DNA from: Alistipes sp.
GTDB lineage: Bacteria > Bacteroidota > Bacteroidia > Bacteroidales > Rikenellaceae
Direction: 5' to 3'
NCBI GenBank assembly: GCA_017463615.1
Contig: JAFTOU010000018.1
Span: forward strand, 124,001-188,000
DNA length: 64,000 nucleotides
Shown: piece after piece, positions 51,470-59,886 of the stretch
Layout: each line of letters begins with the position of its first letter
Numbering within the stretch: position 1 is the stretch's first letter
Notes under the pieces: model-generated
Databases searched by the model: none
What the model saw: only the letters and a program-made list of their open reading frames with translations
Told to the model about the DNA's origin: nothing
Made by a program: the position numbers and the translations under genes

Positions 51470-53116
51470 ATGAAGACTAACAAGAAAACCGAGACGATTA
51501 TTGCGACGATTGACAAAATTATTGAGGGTAGTAAGGGTTGCCAGCTGGAGATATCCAAGCTAAAGCCCTCTATCAAGAGTGCTATTAAGTACCTCGCCCA
51601 GCGATTGGAGATGACCGATATGCAGGCGTTGCTACTATCTGCGTTTATCAACTTTAGTGACGAGTGTATAGAGGTTTGCGACCTTGCCCGCCTATTTGAC
51701 TGCCCGCGTGTGCGCATCATACGCTACAGCAGCGATATTGAGGAGCTCTGCCGCCGAAGACTTATCCGCTTCCGCACCTCAGACAACGACTACATCGTGC
51801 CGAAAGAGGTAGTCCAGACGCTTAGTCACGATATGCCCTACACTCCCCCTTCATATCAGTGTAGCACCATTGACGAGCTATTTGACCTCATAGCCACGCT
51901 CTGCAAGGAGCATCGGGACTACAGCCGCGACTACAACGCCCTACGCGAGCAGATGGAGTCGCTGCTGGAGATAAATAGCGAGCTGCCGTTTGTAAGGAGG
52001 CTGAACAAACTGGAGCTTCCGATGGCAGAGAAGATGTTTTTCATCTGGTGCTGCAATATGCTTGTAAACGAGGATGACGAGAATATCTGCGATGTAGATA
52101 TCCGCCGAATGCTTGGCGACAGCTCCCGTCGCTTAGTTCGCAACCTGAAGGATGAGCTTATCAGCGGCCGCAGCTCGCTGATAGAGAACAACCTACTTGC
52201 CAATGCCGGCAACGACGGCTTTGCTGCGCGCGAGACCTTTGTCCTCACTGAGTATGCAAAGACGCAATTTCTCAAGGGGCTTGTTGATATAAACACCTCC
52301 AAGCAGCCGCCTAAGGGGCTTATCTCGCACAGCAGCATCCCTGCTAAGCAACTGTTCTACAACCAGTCGGAGAGCGAGGCTATAGAGCGCCTCAGCCAGC
52401 TGCTTATGCCCGAAAACTTCGTAACAGTATGCAACCGCCTCAGCGAGCGAGGTATGCGCCGAGGCTTTGCCTGCCTATTCTACGGCGCGCCGGGCACCGG
52501 TAAGACCGAGACCGTACTACAGCTGGCGCGCCAGTGTGGCAGAGATATTATGAAGGTAAACATTGCCACCATCAGAAGCAAGTGGGTGGGCGAGAGCGAG
52601 AAGAATATCAAGGAGATTTTTGAGCGCTACCACGCAGCCGTGAGCGAGAGCGATATTGCGCCGATACTGCTCTTCAACGAGGCTGACGCCGTAATCAGCC
52701 GTCGCACGAGCAACATCCGCAGCTCGGTGGATAAGATGGATAACGCCATACAGAACATCATCCTGGAGGAGATGGAGCGTATGAACGGCATACTTATCGC
52801 CACCACAAACCTTGCCGACAATATGGATAGCGCCTTTGAGCGCCGCTTTATCTACAAGATAAAGTTCCAGCAGCCGACTTTAGAGGCTAAGACGGCAATC
52901 TGGAGGAGTATGATACCTTCGCTGAGCGATACCGAGGCGGCAACCTTGGCATCTAAGTTTGACTTTAGCGGCGGCGAGATAGAGAATATCGCCCGCAAAT
53001 ATGCCGTAGAGTATATCCTCTCGGGCAGCGACGCTACTGTAGAGACCCTTACGGAGATATGTATGGGCGAAAAACTGCACAACCAGTCGTCGCAGCGAAA
53101 GATAGGATATATCTAA
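51470..53116 (+). CDS. AAA+ ATPase with N-terminal helical/winged-helix region
   Basis: 548 residues. Residues ~1-300 are mostly helical with winged-helix-like stretches (CIEVCDLARLFDCPRVRIIRYSSDIEEL...). The AAA+ core starts at ~320: Walker A GAPGTGKT (339-346), the KWVGESEKNI pore-loop-2 segment typical of classical AAA unfoldases, Walker B ILLFNEAD (399-406) with Asn where Asp is usual, sensor 1 ATTNLADN, arginine finger FERRF, and sensor 2 SGGEIENIARK. It looks like a chaperone/remodelling ATPase, as seen in contractile-system or virulence contexts, but no such neighbours exist here. Function unknown. Confidence 0.85.
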   Translation: MKTNKKTETIIATIDKIIEGSKGCQLEISKLKPSIKSAIKYLAQRLEMTDMQALLLSAFINFSDECIEVCDLARLFDCPRVRIIRYSSDIEELCRRRLIRFRTSDNDYIVPKEVVQTLSHDMPYTPPSYQCSTIDELFDLIATLCKEHRDYSRDYNALREQMESLLEINSELPFVRRLNKLELPMAEKMFFIWCCNMLVNEDDENICDVDIRRMLGDSSRRLVRNLKDELISGRSSLIENNLLANAGNDGFAARETFVLTEYAKTQFLKGLVDINTSKQPPKGLISHSSIPAKQLFYNQSESEAIERLSQLLMPENFVTVCNRLSERGMRRGFACLFYGAPGTGKTETVLQLARQCGRDIMKVNIATIRSKWVGESEKNIKEIFERYHAAVSESDIAPILLFNEADAVISRRTSNIRSSVDKMDNAIQNIILEEMERMNGILIATTNLADNMDSAFERRFIYKIKFQQPTLEAKTAIWRSMIPSLSDTEAATLASKFDFSGGEIENIARKYAVEYILSGSDATVETLTEICMGEKLHNQSSQRKIGYI

Positions 53117-53154
53117 ATTATCACAAAAATTTATCGTTTTTCAGAAAAAAGTTG

Positions 53155-53162
53155 TACATTTG
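53155..53162 (+). promoter_or_regulatory. -7 box for small OMP gene
   Basis: TACATTTG, 29 nt before the ATG at 53192. Confidence 0.5.
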
Positions 53163-53191
53163 TTCCGTTAAAACATTAAAGACACACAATT

Positions 53192-53779
53192 ATGAAGAAA
53201 ATCTTTGCTATCGTGGCGTTGGCTATTTTCGCAATGCCATTTGAGCTGTCAGCTCAGAAAAAGGGCGACTTCTACCTCGGCGGTATGGTCGGCGTAGGTG
53301 TAAACTCTACTATCTTTGAGGGCGAGTCCGCTACTGCTGCCAACTTCTCTATCGCCCCGGAGTTCGGCTACTTCGTGGGTAATAACATCAAGATTGGCGC
53401 AAGCATCGGCTACGGCTTCTCTGACGACACCCACTCTCTTACCATCTACCCAAATGCGGCATACTACCTCCGCCTCTGCGAGGGTATGTACTACACCCCT
53501 GGCATTGAGCTGGGCTTCGCTATGGGCGCAACTGAGGATATCACCCTGCCAGGCATCGGCCTGGGCGTGCACCTACTCTCCCTGGAGTTCCGCCCTACCA
53601 AGCACTTCGGCTTTACAGCCAACCTCCTCTCGCTCAACTATGTAGCGCTGTTTGAGACCGTTGAGAACCCTCTCGCCTCTCTTGACCCAGATGCTAAGAA
53701 GAGCACAACCTACACCTCCCACGGTGTAAACTTCACCTTCGGTCTCAACCCAACCGTCGGCGTCAAGTTCTACTTCTAA
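53192..53779 (+). CDS. Small outer-membrane beta-barrel protein
   Basis: 195 residues. Signal peptide ends ELSAQ. About eight amphipathic strands follow (GDFYLGGMVGVGVNS, NFSIAPEFGYFVG, KIGASIGYGFS) and the protein ends with a typical terminal strand (LNPTVGVKFYF). The size matches eight-stranded OmpX/OmpA-type barrels. Ligand unknown. It is followed by a strong terminator. Confidence 0.78.
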   Translation: MKKIFAIVALAIFAMPFELSAQKKGDFYLGGMVGVGVNSTIFEGESATAANFSIAPEFGYFVGNNIKIGASIGYGFSDDTHSLTIYPNAAYYLRLCEGMYYTPGIELGFAMGATEDITLPGIGLGVHLLSLEFRPTKHFGFTANLLSLNYVALFETVENPLASLDPDAKKSTTYTSHGVNFTFGLNPTVGVKFYF

Positions 53780-53798
53780 CATCCACCACATAAAAAAT

Positions 53799-53834
53799 CA
53801 AGCACCAGCTTTCGGGCTGGTGCTTGTGTTTTAC
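53799..53834 (+). terminator. Bidirectional terminator
   Basis: CAAGCACCAGC/GCTGGTGCTTG, an 11-bp perfect stem with T-rich tails on both strands, between the convergent OMP and phosphatase genes. Confidence 0.85.
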
Positions 53835-55171
53835 TGTCCTACGGTGTAGAATCGCGCCTTGGGGAGGGCTTTGACGGCGGGGAGGGAGGCGATTTCGTCA
53901 ATGCGCGATTTGAGGAAGTCGCGGGCGTCCGTCCAGCGGTAGTATGGGGCTGTAGGGCTATCTATTGGCAGTAGGCACTCCTGCTCGTTATGGAGCAGTT
54001 TGACGAGCACCTCGCCCTGCTTATTGCGGTAGAAGATCCACTGCAGGTTTGTAGCCATAGGCGAAATCTGGAAGTCCACCCACACATCCTTCAAGTTATC
54101 AAGGTCGTCGGTGCGGACACTCTTACCCACAACCTGCATAGTTGCCAGTGCAGCGATGACAGTATAGTCGTGGCCAAATCGCAGGTAGGCTGTGCGTGGA
54201 GCATCGCCCTGAGCGGCGGCAGTAATAAGTTCGTCTGCATCGCGGACAATCTCGTTCACAAGGTTTGCGCCATCGCCCAGAATAGCATCGCCCCAGCGCT
54301 CGGTAGCGCCATAAAGGGCATAGCGGTGCTTATTTATCTGCTCCCAAATCTCGGCGCGCTCCTGCGGAGTATAGATATCGTGCAGGCGCAGCTCTCCCTC
54401 GGTATCCTGCATACATATAGAGAGGTAGAAGAGCGTGCGCATAGGCGAGAAGAACTTAGCGCTATCCTGCGCAGCGATAAACTGCTCGGTAAAGAGGCGA
54501 CGAGCTATATGCGGGATATGCTTTGCAATGGCGGCGTTAATCTGCGGGTTGGTAACCTTAGCAGCCACATCGTGCACCGTCCTGCCACCCAACCACGGAC
54601 GCAGGTATATCTGCACAGAGTCGTTGGTAGTACGATAAATCTTCAACGCGGGGTTGAGCTCCTTGAGTCGCTCGTTGAATGCCGCCATGCTAAGAATGCA
54701 GCGCGGAACATCCGAGGAGCGGCTCTCCACAAAGGCGCGCTTACCCTTAAAGAGTTTCGGGAATGAGCGGTACATACGCTCAGCAATGCCGCGATGCTCC
54801 GCTATACCCTGGGGCGAGAGCTCAGCCTCACGACCACGAGCACGCTTGGCGATAGCATCTACCTTGGCGTAAACCTCGCGACCAAACTCTGTAAGTCCAC
54901 CCTGCTCTGCCGCCTTTGCCAGTATCGCCTGCGGATAGGTGTATACACCCTTAGAGGCGTGCCAGCGCGAGCCGTGACGACCGAAGTGGCTGATATAGAA
55001 AGGTTTATAACCCTTAGGCACGGGAGTCATTTCGCTCTCCGTAAAGCGATAGGTGTAGTATATTCCACCCGCCGCATCGGGATTCTGAGCAAAGAAATCT
55101 GCATCCAATTTTTGCGCCGAGGCGGTAGCCACGCAGCCCAGTAGAGCCGCAAAAAGTAGTTTTACCCTCAT
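53831..55171 (-). CDS. Exported histidine-type acid phosphatase (MINPP/phytase-like), paralogue 1
   Basis: 446 residues with a signal peptide (ATASAQ). The catalytic His motif is HFGRHGSRWH (family RHGxR) and the proton donor is in RFGHDYTV (HD). The large helical insert and length fit clade-2 histidine phosphatases such as multiple inositol polyphosphate phosphatase, known from Bacteroides. Expected role: release of phosphate from inositol phosphates or other phosphate esters outside the cytoplasm. It is a tandem paralogue of the next gene (5-nt spacing). Confidence 0.85.
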   Translation of the reverse strand: MRVKLLFAALLGCVATASAQKLDADFFAQNPDAAGGIYYTYRFTESEMTPVPKGYKPFYISHFGRHGSRWHASKGVYTYPQAILAKAAEQGGLTEFGREVYAKVDAIAKRARGREAELSPQGIAEHRGIAERMYRSFPKLFKGKRAFVESRSSDVPRCILSMAAFNERLKELNPALKIYRTTNDSVQIYLRPWLGGRTVHDVAAKVTNPQINAAIAKHIPHIARRLFTEQFIAAQDSAKFFSPMRTLFYLSICMQDTEGELRLHDIYTPQERAEIWEQINKHRYALYGATERWGDAILGDGANLVNEIVRDADELITAAAQGDAPRTAYLRFGHDYTVIAALATMQVVGKSVRTDDLDNLKDVWVDFQISPMATNLQWIFYRNKQGEVLVKLLHNEQECLLPIDSPTAPYYRWTDARDFLKSRIDEIASLPAVKALPKARFYTVGQ

Positions 55172-55176
55172 AGTCT

Positions 55177-56433
55177 CTACTTTATTCTATTAAGCAAATA
55201 GCTACGAATATCGCTCCAGCGGTAGTAGCACCCAACAACTGGCGTTGCAACGGCGCTATCCAGTATCTGCTCGCGCTCGTTGTGCATAACCTTCACAAGG
55301 ATATCGCTGCTACGCTTGCTGCGGTAGAATATCATCTGGATATTTGCACCCATAGGGGTCACCTCGTTGATACGCCACTTATAACCCACATTTGCCCAGT
55401 CGTCGGTAACGATATTGGCGCATGTGATACCCAGCACCTCAGCTAACGGAATAACCGTAACATCATGTGCAAAGCGGAGTGTAGCCTGCTCGTCACCCTC
55501 GGCAATAGCGCGGTCGGCAGTCTGAATAATATTCTCCACAAGCGGATAGATGCCCGACACGATAACCTCGCCATACGGCTTTGAAGGGCCCGTAAGCGCA
55601 TATCTGCGGATATTTGACGCACGCCAGAAGCCGGCACGCTCCTCCTCGGTAAAGAGGTAGTCCAAGTCTGGCACCTCGGCAATAGGCGTAGAGCCCAGAA
55701 TACCGCCCATGATGAATGAGTAGTGGGTAAACTTGTGCTCGTTAATATTCTGAGGCTTTGTGAACACGCGATTTAGGAACGGCTGATAGTCAGGCATATA
55801 GGCAACATGCAACGAGTCACTAAGCCTCTCCACCTGCTCCTTTACGGCATTAAGACCGCCGTATGCTTTCAGGTACTGATTATCCTCGCTTGACTCCATA
55901 CGAATTGTTGCCGTTGGCACCATAGAGGTAATCTGTCGCACCGCCGACGCCATACTCAGAATACAACGCGGAACGATAGTAGAGCGGCAATCAATATAGC
56001 AACCTTTGTGGAAAATCTCTGGGAAATTCTCCACCATACGCTCAGCCACAGAGCGGTGCTGCTCAAAGCCCAATGGAGAGAGTTCGCCAGCGCGATTCTC
56101 GGCATCCTTGGCGATTATGCGCATATCCTTAAGGTAACGCTCGCCCAGCTCTGTAAGCTCGCCACGCTTGTGCGCCTGCTCAAGGATACCCAGCGGGAAG
56201 GAGTATGTCCTTGCGCTTGAGTGCCAACGCGAGCCATGGCGTGCCAAGTGGCTGATATAGAATGGCTTGTAACCCTTTGGCGCTGGGGTAAGCTCTGCAT
56301 CCCTATTCTCCGCAGGATAGGGGCGGTAGAGCTCAAACTTGTAATCTTTGTCAAAAGCGGCAACCTCGCTGGCATTCTGAGCCGAGGCGCAGAGAGCAAA
56401 GAGCGAGAAAGTTAGTAGTAGGATTGTTCTCAT
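55177..56433 (-). CDS. Exported histidine-type acid phosphatase (MINPP/phytase-like), paralogue 2
   Basis: 418 residues with a signal peptide (LCASAQ). HLARHGSRWH and RFAHDVTV are the catalytic motifs. It shares the framework of its neighbour (ELTPAPKGYKPFYISH versus MTPVPKGYKPFYISH; VPRCILSMA in both). The tandem copies have diverged in the insert, so they may prefer different phosphate esters. Its first four bases overlap the end of the cysteine desulfidase gene. Confidence 0.85.
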   Translation of the reverse strand: MRTILLLTFSLFALCASAQNASEVAAFDKDYKFELYRPYPAENRDAELTPAPKGYKPFYISHLARHGSRWHSSARTYSFPLGILEQAHKRGELTELGERYLKDMRIIAKDAENRAGELSPLGFEQHRSVAERMVENFPEIFHKGCYIDCRSTIVPRCILSMASAVRQITSMVPTATIRMESSEDNQYLKAYGGLNAVKEQVERLSDSLHVAYMPDYQPFLNRVFTKPQNINEHKFTHYSFIMGGILGSTPIAEVPDLDYLFTEEERAGFWRASNIRRYALTGPSKPYGEVIVSGIYPLVENIIQTADRAIAEGDEQATLRFAHDVTVIPLAEVLGITCANIVTDDWANVGYKWRINEVTPMGANIQMIFYRSKRSSDILVKVMHNEREQILDSAVATPVVGCYYRWSDIRSYLLNRIK

Positions 56434-57704
56434 TTGTTAGTCATTATTTCAAGTATCAGTTTATCGGTCTCGCGCATACCGTTGCGACCAATATTTGTCA
56501 GGTTGGCAATGCACTTATCCACATCGTCGTCAATAATACCCTCCAACGAGGTTGTATGTCGCTGCTCTATAGCCAGTACCGCCGAGAGTACCGCTGTAGA
56601 GACGCCACTGGTAACCTTGAGCGAGCAGCTCGGCTTAGCGCCATCGCAAATCATACCCGTAAGGTTTGCAACCATATTCTTCACGGCGAAGCATACCTCC
56701 CTGAACTCGCCGCCCATAAGGTATGTAATACCGCAACTTGAGCCCGTAGCCGCCACCACGCAGCCACAGAGAGCCGAGAGGCGCCCAAGGCTCTGCTTGA
56801 TATATACAACCGTAAGATGACTCAGCGCCAGCGCACGCAACAGCTTGTCCTCATCTACGCCACGCTCACGCCCAAAGACAACCACAGGAACGGTAGCCGA
56901 GATACCCTGATTACCACTGCCCGAGTTGCTCATCACCGGCACCATAGCGCCACTCATGCGAGCATCACACGCGCCACTGGTGTAGGAGAGAATCTTCGTA
57001 AAGAGCGTATCGCCAAAGATGCTCTGCTTTGCCGTTGTGTGCATCAGACGACCCAATCCATGGCCGTAGCTGCCCGTAAAGGAGACCTCCGCCGCGGCAA
57101 TATTCATCCTCTCCGCCTCGCGCAGCCACTCAATCTGCTCCAACTCCACCTCGGTGGCATATCTGTAGACATCACGCATAGTCAGCTGCTCGTCCGCACT
57201 CTCAGTGCTACCCTGCTCCCCCGCACCCTGCGACGAGAGCTGCACCTCGCCATTGCGGCTAACCTCCACGAAGGTCGTGTGCGTACCCGCAATGACTGCT
57301 TTGGCGCTATCCTCTCCCGCAAAGACCTCAACGCAGATGTAGAGCATCTGTGTGGTCTGACGGTCAATGTCTATCTTGATGTCGGCACTCTCAAGATACC
57401 CCTTCGCACGCTCCACCGCGGCGCTGTCAGCATCCTTGAGCACCTCCAACTCATACTCCGAACGCCCCGCCACAGCACCGAGCGCTACGGCTATCGGCAA
57501 TCCTATCATCCCCGTGTTGGGAATACCCACACCCATAGCATTCTTGTAGATGTTGGGACTCAGCGCCACAACAATCCTCTGCGGCAATACACCTAATGTC
57601 TCACACGCCTTAGCCACACATAGCGAAACCGCTATCGGCTCTGTACATCCAATGGCCGGCACCACCTCGCGACGAAGTAGAGCATCTATTTGAGCAAAAT
57701 TCAT
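56430..57704 (-). CDS. Iron-sulfur L-cysteine desulfidase (UPF0597/CyuA family)
   Basis: 424 residues from ATG 57704 (MNFAQIDALLRREVVPAIGC...). The longer open frame to 57860 has no domain support and runs through the promoter and into the tRNA. Family signatures: AIGCTEPIAVSLCVAKA (cluster Cys), IPNTGMIGLPIAVALG, SGSGNQGISATVPVVV, and CDGAKPSCSLKV with further cluster Cys. It degrades L-cysteine to pyruvate, ammonia and sulfide using a [4Fe-4S] cluster. It is related to serine dehydratase alpha chains, an alternative name. Confidence 0.88.
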   Translation of the reverse strand: MNFAQIDALLRREVVPAIGCTEPIAVSLCVAKACETLGVLPQRIVVALSPNIYKNAMGVGIPNTGMIGLPIAVALGAVAGRSEYELEVLKDADSAAVERAKGYLESADIKIDIDRQTTQMLYICVEVFAGEDSAKAVIAGTHTTFVEVSRNGEVQLSSQGAGEQGSTESADEQLTMRDVYRYATEVELEQIEWLREAERMNIAAAEVSFTGSYGHGLGRLMHTTAKQSIFGDTLFTKILSYTSGACDARMSGAMVPVMSNSGSGNQGISATVPVVVFGRERGVDEDKLLRALALSHLTVVYIKQSLGRLSALCGCVVAATGSSCGITYLMGGEFREVCFAVKNMVANLTGMICDGAKPSCSLKVTSGVSTAVLSAVLAIEQRHTTSLEGIIDDDVDKCIANLTNIGRNGMRETDKLILEIMTNK

Positions 57705-57748
57705 AACTTTATAGCTGTATATAAATAGGTATTTTCTCGTACCAGGGA

Positions 57749-57756
57749 CAAAGATA
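57749..57756 (-). promoter_or_regulatory. -7 box for cysteine desulfidase/phosphatase operon
   Basis: Minus-strand TATCTTTG, about 45 nt upstream of the ATG at 57704. Confidence 0.5.
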
Positions 57757-57786
57757 GTAAAAAAATAGAATTTTTCTTTGAAAAAG

Positions 57787-57817
57787 TTTGCAGATAAAAA
57801 AATTTTGTCTACCTTTG
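57787..57817 (+). promoter_or_regulatory. Promoter of tRNA-Phe
   Basis: TTTG (57787-57790), exactly 19 nt, TACCTTTG (57810-57817), 35 nt before the mature tRNA 5' end. Confidence 0.78.
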
Positions 57818-57852
57818 CACTCGCAATCACGAAAAGTGCTGCACAAATAGTT

Positions 57853-57925
57853 GGTGCCATAGCTCAGTTGGTAGAGAAAAGGACTGAAAATCCTTGTGTC
57901 CCTGGTTCGAATCCCGGTGGCACCA
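57853..57925 (+). tRNA. tRNA-Phe (anticodon GAA)
   Basis: 73 nt. Acceptor GGTGCCA pairs with TGGCACC. Anticodon arm AAGGA-CTGAAAA-TCCTT has GAA at the centre. T loop TTCGAAT. CCA is not encoded. Two stem positions are irregular: the D-stem is GCTC/GAGA (the last pair is lost) and the T-stem CCTGG/CCCGG has a central T-C mismatch. It is followed by a strong terminator. Confidence 0.92.
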
Positions 57926-57932
57926 CAGAAAG

Positions 57933-57959
57933 GAGAACTCAGAAGAGTTCTCTTTTTTT
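57933..57959 (+). terminator. Terminator of tRNA-Phe
   Basis: GAGAACTC, loop AGAA, GAGTTCTC, then seven T. Confidence 0.88.
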
Positions 57960-57975
57960 GTATCTCTAATTTAGC

Positions 57976-58004
57976 AAAAAATAGAGGAGCGTTACTCCTC
58001 TATT
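57976..58004 (-). terminator. Terminator overlapping the DUF1232 stop codon
   Basis: AATAGAGGAG (57980-57989) pairs with CTCCTCTATT (57995-58004). The minus-strand 5' arm contains the last codons of the DUF1232 gene and a T-run follows. Confidence 0.8.
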
Positions 58005-58426
58005 AGTTCGTACTCGACGCCGAACCAGGTGTCGAGGGTGTCGGTGACTTTGCGGTTGATTTCGGGGGTGATTTTGTTTTTAATCTTTTTGTAGACATAG
58101 AGCATTGCCGCGCCGTCGTCAAGGATGCCAAGGAATTTATAGATGGCACTTGGGATGAGGTCAAATGGCAGGATGGTATATGCAATGGCGGCGTAGATGA
58201 GCACGCGGTCAAGCGTGGAGGTCTTCTCGTCCTGCATCACATAGTAGAACTGCAGCAGCGGGCGGGCAGCCACTCGGCCAGCCTTCAGCGCCCACGGGTG
58301 CATACGGCTCATCAGGGCGTTAAGTTTACTACGCCAGTCTATATTCTTCACGCGGCTAAGCAGGGGCTTAATATCCTTACCCATAATCGCGTAGACAAGT
58401 ATCAGAAGTGAAATTGTAATCAGCAT
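57992..58426 (-). CDS. DUF1232 (YkvA-type) small membrane protein
   Basis: 144 residues. N-terminal membrane helix (1-15). The DUF1232 core is at ~80-115: IYAAIAYTILPFDLIPSAIYKFLGILDDGAAMLY, with the P-D/DLIP and G-DD motifs. The family is widespread and uncharacterised; membrane association is likely. It lies 14 nt after the stop of the next upstream membrane protein gene, so the two probably form a transcript. Confidence 0.8.
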   Translation of the reverse strand: MLITISLLILVYAIMGKDIKPLLSRVKNIDWRSKLNALMSRMHPWALKAGRVAARPLLQFYYVMQDEKTSTLDRVLIYAAIAYTILPFDLIPSAIYKFLGILDDGAAMLYVYKKIKNKITPEINRKVTDTLDTWFGVEYELIEE

Positions 58427-58440
58427 ATTGTTCGCTTTTA

Positions 58441-58998
58441 TTATTTATAATCAATCTTTTCTATCTCTCTTTTACGGCACAAAAATATAAGCCCCTTTAC
58501 AAAATTTGTCACAGTCCACACAATCAAATTTAGATAGTAGGCTATTAGGCTAAACACAAAGACATTGCAAAAATATCTGGCAGTGATATCTCGCTCTGTG
58601 TCGTAGTCAATTACAAACCTACCAGAGTGAACTATAAGGTGCATAAATATACCAACTATAGGTATCACGCTCATCCACATAAGAATTTTGAGCCATATAG
58701 ACTTATACACGCCATTGACTTTATCTCTTATTTTGGAGATGTAGTACACCAACCAAGGGAGGAGCAGTAGCAACTCAAAATATATCTTCGCAGAGCCAAA
58801 TATCCCGGTCCAATCTACAATCTGCCAATCAAAATCGCCATACTCATAATACCAATTAGAATACGGGTATTCTCCGCCATTACAATAATCAAAGTTCTCT
58901 GGTCTGCCATTGATATATATCTCAAAACCTATTATTACCAAAAGCAGCAATATAGATACCGTCAGACCAATGTATGTCGCTTTGTTCTTCATTCGCAT
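58441..58998 (-). CDS. Uncharacterised four-helix membrane protein
   Basis: 185 residues; four hydrophobic segments (about 9-26, 67-87, 104-127 and 145-175) with a Tyr/Asn-rich extracytoplasmic loop (YINGRPENFDYCNGGEYPYSNW). ATG 58992 is an alternative start. The base composition is visibly more AT-rich than the flanking genes. No family recognised. It is upstream of the DUF1232 gene on the same strand. Confidence 0.6.
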   Translation of the reverse strand: MRMKNKATYIGLTVSILLLLVIIGFEIYINGRPENFDYCNGGEYPYSNWYYEYGDFDWQIVDWTGIFGSAKIYFELLLLLPWLVYYISKIRDKVNGVYKSIWLKILMWMSVIPIVGIFMHLIVHSGRFVIDYDTERDITARYFCNVFVFSLIAYYLNLIVWTVTNFVKGLIFLCRKREIEKIDYK

Positions 58999-59044
58999 TT
59001 AAGCATAGTTTATCTGCCATACAAACGCGAGGGCGAGGGTATTT

Positions 59045-59075
59045 ATTGCAGTGATGACAAAAATTATTATCTTTG
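59045..59075 (+). promoter_or_regulatory. Promoter of NAD(P)-binding protein gene
   Basis: ATTG (TTG core) at 59045-59048, 19 nt, TATCTTTG (59068-59075), 20 nt before ATG 59096. It lies inside the longer open frame, which argues against the 59051 start. Confidence 0.65.
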
Positions 59076-59095
59076 TGAAGTTAATAGCGGAAAAT

Positions 59096-59725
59096 ATGAA
59101 GATAATTCTTACTGGTGCAACGGGATTTGTGGGCGAGGGCGTGCTGCTGGCGTTACTGCAGCGTGCGGATGTGGAGAAGGTGCTGAGCGTTAGTCGCCGT
59201 CCGTGCGAGATTGAACACCCGAAGTTGGAGGAGTATATCGTCGCCGACTTTATGACGCTGCCAGCTGTTGACCCGCGGCTACAGGGCTACGACGCCTGCT
59301 TCTTCTGCGCGGGCAAGAGCAACTTCGGGATGTCGCGCGAGGAGTACTACCACCTCTCCTACACCATCACGATGCACTTTGCCAAGGCTATAGGCGCAGA
59401 CCCGAACTTCGTCTTTATCTACCTCAGTGGCGCGGGCACAAGCGAGAGCTCGCTGCAGTTCTGGTCGCGCACAAAGGCCAAGGCGGAGCGCGACCTGACC
59501 ACCTTGGGCTTCAAGGCCGCTTATGGCTTCCGCCCCGCAGGTATGAAACCCGTCAAGGGACAAAAGCGACTGCAGGGCTGGGGCAAATATCACTGGCTAT
59601 TTACCTGGATACCAGGCATTTCAAACCCTATTGAGCAGGTCGCCGATGCAATGATTGCCTGCACCCGAAACGGCTACCACAAACGCATCATAGAGGTGAG
59701 AGATATTGAACGACTGACGCGGTAG
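59096..59725 (+). CDS. NAD(P)-binding Rossmann-fold (atypical SDR/NmrA-like) protein
   Basis: 209 residues from ATG 59096, chosen because GATGFVGEGVLL, the nucleotide-binding motif, begins at residue 6 and a promoter lies just upstream. Other features are FMTLPAVDPRL, CFFCAGKSNFGMSREEY and SGAGTSESSLQFWSRTKAKAERDL, where the usual YxxxK has changed to a W-S-R-T-K form, and YGFRPAGMKP. Relatives are oxidoreductase-like or regulatory NAD(P)-sensing proteins. Substrate unknown. Repeat copy 4 lies downstream. Confidence 0.78.
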   Translation: MKIILTGATGFVGEGVLLALLQRADVEKVLSVSRRPCEIEHPKLEEYIVADFMTLPAVDPRLQGYDACFFCAGKSNFGMSREEYYHLSYTITMHFAKAIGADPNFVFIYLSGAGTSESSLQFWSRTKAKAERDLTTLGFKAAYGFRPAGMKPVKGQKRLQGWGKYHWLFTWIPGISNPIEQVADAMIACTRNGYHKRIIEVRDIERLTR

Positions 59726-59756
59726 TTTTTTTGGGACATCCCCACTTATCCGTACC

Positions 59757-59886
59757 ATTTTAGCGTCAGAAGGGGTTAGATGCAACGCTCGGCATATAAA
59801 ACAGCGATGGGCTGTACTAAATCGTACTGCCCATTGCTGATTTTATATGTTAGCGGAAGCAGGTATGCCCCTTATCACGCTAAAAT
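59757..59886. repeat. Palindromic structured element, copy 4 (subfamily B)
   Basis: 130 bp. Outer arms ATTTTAGCGTCAGAAGGGG and CCCCTTATCACGCTAAAAT. Inner hairpin (59793-59817 with 59824-59849) is tipped by GTAC-TAAATC-GTAC. The non-stem segments are nearly identical to copy 3, but both stems differ in sequence and remain complementary. The stop codon and the last Phe codon of the minus-strand Cof-phosphatase gene lie in the right arm. Confidence 0.85.

Noticed and set aside
56430-57860. Longer N-terminus for the cysteine desulfidase
   Set aside because: The extra 52 residues run through the -7 box and into the tRNA-Phe gene, and the family starts at MNFAQIDALLRREVVPAIGC.
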